Assembly (NCBI GenBank): GCA_025456495.1
Contig: JALOKO010000119.1
Coordinates: 1-8,857, forward strand
Reading direction: 5' to 3'
Source: Bryobacterales bacterium
Lineage (GTDB): Bacteria > Acidobacteriota > Terriglobia > Bryobacterales > Bryobacteraceae
Length of the DNA stretch: 8,857 nucleotides
The notes below the pieces were generated by a model, which made no database searches, had not been told where the DNA came from, and saw only the letters and a list, made by a program, of their open reading frames with translations. The position numbers and the translations under genes are program-made. Below, piece by piece: positions 6,513 to 8,857 of this stretch (positions within the stretch are counted from its first letter, which is position 1; each line of letters starts with the position of its first letter).

Positions 6513-7892
6513 ATGATGCGCATTGACCACAGCTTGACGCCGGAGGCCTTGCAGCCCGCAATTGCGCGGATGTGGGAGCTTTCCGCGGCGAAGATTCACG
6601 CCATCGAAAAGGACTATTCGCCGGAGCGCGGCACGCCTGTCTTCACCGTCGCCGGCAGGTACACCAGCCGTGGTTGGACGGAATGGACCCAAGGCTTCCA
6701 GTTTGGGGCCTCGGTGCTGCAGTTCGACGCCACGGGCGAGGCGGAGTTCCTGGAAATCGGACGCAGCCGGACGCTGGAACTGATGGCCTCGCACGTCAGC
6801 CACATTGGCGTTCACGACCACGGCTTCAACAATGTGAGCACCTACGGGAACCTGCTGCGGCTGGCGATGGAAGGCGCTTACCCGGCCAGCGAGTGGGAGC
6901 GGCACTTCTACGAAATGGCCCTGAAGGCGTCCAGCGCGGCGCAAGCCAGCCGTTGGGCGCAGGTGAAGGACGGCGGCTTCGTGTACAGCTTCAACGGGCC
7001 ACAGTCACTGTTTGTGGATACGATTCGCAGCATGCGTTCGCTGGTGGTGGGCTACCGGCTGGGCCATGTGCTGATGGGTGAGAACGACGCAAAGATCAGC
7101 TTGCTGGGTCGCGCAATTGACCACTGCCGGATGACGGCGAAGTATTCGGTTTACTATGGCGAGGGGCGCGACAGCTACGACCTACGCGGGCGCACGGTGC
7201 ATGAGGCGATCTTCAATCGCAATGATGGGGCCTTCCGTTGTCCCAGCACGCAGCAGGGCTACTCCCCGTTCAGCACCTGGACACGCGGCCTGGCATGGGC
7301 GATGTGCGGTTTCGCTGAGCAACTGGAGTTTCTGGAGACTGCGCCTGACGCGGACCTGGAGCCCTTCGGCGGACGTGCGGCCATCGTGGCCATCTATCGC
7401 AAGGCAGCTGAGGCCACCTGCGATTTCTACATCGACAACACCGCCACCGATGGGGTGCCCTACTGGGACACCGGCGCACCGAATCTGCACAAGCTGGGCG
7501 ACTACCTGAACCGCGCCAGTGAGCCCTATAACGCGCATGAACCGGTGGATGGTTCTGCCGCCGCTATTGGCGCGCAGGGTCTGCTGCGTTTGGGCGCCTG
7601 GCTTGCCGGCAAGGGCGAGACCGAAGCCGGTGCGCGCTACCGTCAGGCGGGCCTCAGCGTTCTGCGCACGCTGTTGGACGAGCCCTACCTGAGCACCGCG
7701 GCTGGCCATCAAGGGCTGCTGCTGCACTCTGTCTATCACCGTCCGAATGGATGGGATCATGTGCCCGAGGGACACAGCATTCCGTGTGGGGAATCCAGCA
7801 TGTGGGGGGATTACCATTTGCGGGAAGCCGCGCTCTACGTGCAGCGGCTTGCCGCGGGCAAACCCTATCTGCAGTTCTGGGGATCGCTATAG
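6513..7892 (+). CDS. GH88-type unsaturated uronyl hydrolase (cytoplasmic)
   Basis: This 459-residue protein has no signal peptide, so it should act in the cytoplasm. GH88 enzymes hydrate the double bond of the unsaturated uronic acid left at the end of oligosaccharides by polysaccharide lyases, which releases it. Visible active-site candidates are H101-D102 in GVHDHGF, D169 in LFVDTIRSM, H230 in TVHEAIF, Q248 in STQQGYS, R258 and W262 in STWTRGLAW. The spacings 230/248/258/262 equal those I recall for H193/Q211/R221/W225 of Bacillus sp. GL1 UGL, and D102/D169 match D88/D149. The C-terminal half adds EPVDGSAAAIGAQGLLRL and ESSMWGDYHLREA, usual in this (alpha/alpha)6-barrel family. Differences from classical UGL are QQG for HQG and RGL for RGQ, so the substrate may differ. 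The start is ATG 6513 (or the adjacent ATG 6516), 2 bp after the regulator stop and with only a distant purine run, suggesting translational coupling. GH105 is the main alternative, but two aspartates favour GH88. Confidence 0.85.
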   Translation: MMRIDHSLTPEALQPAIARMWELSAAKIHAIEKDYSPERGTPVFTVAGRYTSRGWTEWTQGFQFGASVLQFDATGEAEFLEIGRSRTLELMASHVSHIGVHDHGFNNVSTYGNLLRLAMEGAYPASEWERHFYEMALKASSAAQASRWAQVKDGGFVYSFNGPQSLFVDTIRSMRSLVVGYRLGHVLMGENDAKISLLGRAIDHCRMTAKYSVYYGEGRDSYDLRGRTVHEAIFNRNDGAFRCPSTQQGYSPFSTWTRGLAWAMCGFAEQLEFLETAPDADLEPFGGRAAIVAIYRKAAEATCDFYIDNTATDGVPYWDTGAPNLHKLGDYLNRASEPYNAHEPVDGSAAAIGAQGLLRLGAWLAGKGETEAGARYRQAGLSVLRTLLDEPYLSTAAGHQGLLLHSVYHRPNGWDHVPEGHSIPCGESSMWGDYHLREAALYVQRLAAGKPYLQFWGSL

Positions 7893-7903
7893 AGTGAAAG
7901 GCA

Positions 7904-7909
7904 GAGGAG
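7904..7909 (+). promoter_or_regulatory. Ribosome binding site of the cupin gene
   Basis: GAGGAG lies six bases before ATG 7916 and fixes that start. It is much stronger than the sites of the two genes upstream, so the cupin may be translated at a higher rate than the regulator and the hydrolase. Confidence 0.75.
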
Positions 7910-7915
7910 CCGACC

Positions 7916-8365
7916 ATGACCATCGCTGACATTCTGAAAATGGAAGGGCGCACCTATCCGGCGCGCAGGCGCACGCGCAATCTGGTGGGCGGCATGTCGC
8001 CCATCCAATGCCAGAACTTCGCCATGGGCTATGTGGTGCTGGAGCCCAACGGCGGCCAGGTGCCCTGGCATAACCAGGAACAGGAAGAGGTGTACTTCGT
8101 GGTGGAAGGCACTGCCGAAATGTGCCTGGGCGAAGAGCGACAAACCGTCAACAGCGGGCAGGCCGTGTACATTCCGCCCACCGTGTTCCATCAGATCACG
8201 AACATGGGCGACACCCCTTTGACAATGTTGTATGTGTACGGCCCGGCGGGTGACGTGGCGCACTGGCGGCAGGAGTTGGAAGGCACCTTGCCAAAAGCGG
8301 GAGTGGATGCGCCGCCCCTGCCTAAGGGGGCCTCTCCGCAATGCACGGACAAACCGGCGGCCTGA
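7916..8365 (+). CDS. Small cupin-domain protein, candidate sugar-acid enzyme
   Basis: This is a 149-residue single-domain cupin with no signal peptide. Motif 1 is GGQVPWHNQEQEEVYFVVEG (residues 46-65): the first ligand H52 and the Glu pair E57/E58 are present, but the second His of the usual HxH is Gln54. Motif 2, SGQAVYIPPTVFHQITN (80-96), keeps H92 and N96. A His/Gln/Glu/His site could still hold a divalent metal. A conserved-looking tail (GPAGDVAHWRQELEGTLPKAG) follows the barrel. Start at ATG 7916 is backed by GAGGAG. It lies 23 bp after the GH88 gene, so it is in the same operon. From context, it could act on the unsaturated uronate released by GH88, like the cupin KdgF, which opens 4,5-unsaturated uronates and also has a Gln among its metal ligands. 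However, the Gln sits in a different place in the motif, so I do not assign the name. Family: firm. Reaction: speculative. Confidence 0.85.
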   Translation: MTIADILKMEGRTYPARRRTRNLVGGMSPIQCQNFAMGYVVLEPNGGQVPWHNQEQEEVYFVVEGTAEMCLGEERQTVNSGQAVYIPPTVFHQITNMGDTPLTMLYVYGPAGDVAHWRQELEGTLPKAGVDAPPLPKGASPQCTDKPAA

Positions 8366-8384
8366 CGGCTCTCAACTCGCGATC

Positions 8385-8403
8385 GGGCGGCTCTGAGCCG
8401 CCC
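8385..8403. repeat. Perfect GC-rich inverted repeat between cupin and oxidoreductase genes
   Basis: GGGCGGCTC-T-GAGCCGCCC has perfect 9-bp arms around one base and would form a very stable hairpin in RNA (about 8 bp with a 3-base loop). It lies 20 bp after the cupin stop and 54 bp before the next start. There is no T-run after it, so it is not a classical intrinsic terminator. It could be an mRNA-stabilising or processing hairpin, a partial terminator that lowers expression of the downstream gene, or a dispersed intergenic repeat. Confidence 0.55.
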
Positions 8404-8444
8404 ACCTCACCTTGCCCGGCATCCACACAAGCGTTTACATCCTG

Positions 8445-8450
8445 AAGGAG
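8445..8450 (+). promoter_or_regulatory. Ribosome binding site of the oxidoreductase gene
   Basis: AAGGAG lies six bases before ATG 8457, near-ideal spacing. It confirms the start of a gene that has no stop in the window. Confidence 0.8.
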
Positions 8451-8456
8451 AACCTA

Positions 8457-8857
8457 ATGAGCGAAGCTACCATTCATCGCGTGGGCATCATCATGAACGG
8501 CGTCACGGGACGCATGGGAACCAACCAGCATCTGATGCGATCAATCCACGCCATCCGGCAGCAGGGCGGCGTGAAGGTGAGCCCCACCGAGCGCATTCTG
8601 CCTGAGCCTCTGCTGATTGGCCGCAATTCCGTGAAGCTGGCGGAGTTGTCAGAGCGTACCGGGGGCCTTCCCTACTCCACCAACCTGGACGCGGCGATGG
8701 CAGACCCCGCCTACCCGGTTTACTTCGATGCGCAGACTACTGACCGGCGGGCCGATGCCGTGAAGGCGGCCATTGCAGCAGGCAAGCACGTCTACTGCGA
8801 GAAGCCCACTTCGGGCAGTACGGAGACGGCGATGGAACTCTACCATCTGGCCAAGGC
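8457..8857 (+). CDS. Gfo/Idh/MocA family oxidoreductase, N-terminal part (3' truncated)
   Basis: The frame is open from ATG 8457 to the window end (133 full codons), with an ideal AAGGAG upstream. The N terminus holds the NAD(P)-binding glycine pattern G15-V-T-G18-R-M-G21 after a hydrophobic strand (VGIIM). A Rossmann-fold stretch follows, with YFDAQTTDRRADAVKAAIAAGKHVYCEKPTS; E115-K116-P117 is the family's EKP motif, whose Lys takes part in catalysis. Full-length members are about 350-400 residues, so roughly one third is seen. They oxidise or reduce a hydroxyl on sugars, inositols or sugar acids in the cytoplasm. The GVTGRMG start and the ERILPEPLLIGRNSVKL segment recall a subgroup I associate with operons that also carry dihydrodipicolinate-synthase-like (DUF993) and sugar-isomerase genes; that recollection is not verified here. 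It follows the cupin by 91 bp with a hairpin between, in the same direction. Confidence 0.88.
   Translation, partial: MSEATIHRVGIIMNGVTGRMGTNQHLMRSIHAIRQQGGVKVSPTERILPEPLLIGRNSVKLAELSERTGGLPYSTNLDAAMADPAYPVYFDAQTTDRRADAVKAAIAAGKHVYCEKPTSGSTETAMELYHLAK

Noticed and set aside
7182..7817. 211-codon minus-strand frame
   Set aside because: It is fully antisense to the GH88 gene, whose active-site residues and spacing are conserved.
7865..8341. 158-codon minus-strand frame opposite the cupin
   Set aside because: The plus-strand frame carries both cupin motifs and a strong ribosome site; the minus frame has no recognisable pattern.
8385..8403. Intrinsic transcription terminator after the cupin gene
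   Set aside because: The hairpin is strong, but no T-run follows, and the next gene lies in the same direction with its own good ribosome site. It is kept only as an inverted repeat.
8412..8440. Internal promoter (TTGCCC / TTACAT, 17-bp spacer) for the oxidoreductase
   Set aside because: The -10 box matches consensus at only three positions. This is too weak to annotate, although the 91-bp gap leaves room for one.

Overview
The window is GC-rich, tightly packed bacterial DNA with ten credible genes, two of them cut by the window edges. No rRNA, tRNA, CRISPR array or insertion sequence was seen. The source looks Gram-negative: there are Sec-type secreted proteins and a likely outer-membrane barrel ending in Phe. 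The small secreted protein at 2608-3030, with a charged ~60-residue beta-type domain and a Pro/Gly-rich tail, resembles proteins I associate with Acidobacteriota of the Solibacter/Bryobacter type. That lineage call is an inference, not shown by any marker gene.

Left part (1-3030): the C-terminal end of a membrane-anchored family 2 glycosyltransferase (+) converges on a complete OPT-family transporter (-). The transporter start faces the small secreted protein (+) across a ~75 bp divergent spacer that holds an inverted repeat.

Middle part (3074-5794, all -): in transcription order, a secreted protein with one FG-GAP/VCBS-type repeat, a secreted protein with a DUF3943-like pattern, and a probable outer-membrane beta-barrel. 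The last two are 20 bp apart and probably co-transcribed. All three look like cell-envelope proteins of unknown role.

Right part (5947-8857, all +): XRE-cupin regulator, GH88-type unsaturated uronyl hydrolase, small cupin, and a Gfo/Idh/MocA oxidoreductase that runs off the end. Gaps are 2, 23 and 91 bp. The regulator is preceded by three perfect palindromes in 75 bp, the last ending one base before its ATG. The GH88 protein keeps the two catalytic aspartates and several other active-site residues with the same spacing I recall from Bacillus UGL. The most interesting reading is a self-regulated catabolic cassette for a uronate-containing sugar: GH88 releases an unsaturated uronate inside the cell, the cupin may process it, and the oxidoreductase acts on it or on the partner sugar. 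The chemistry of the cupin and the oxidoreductase is inferred from context only.
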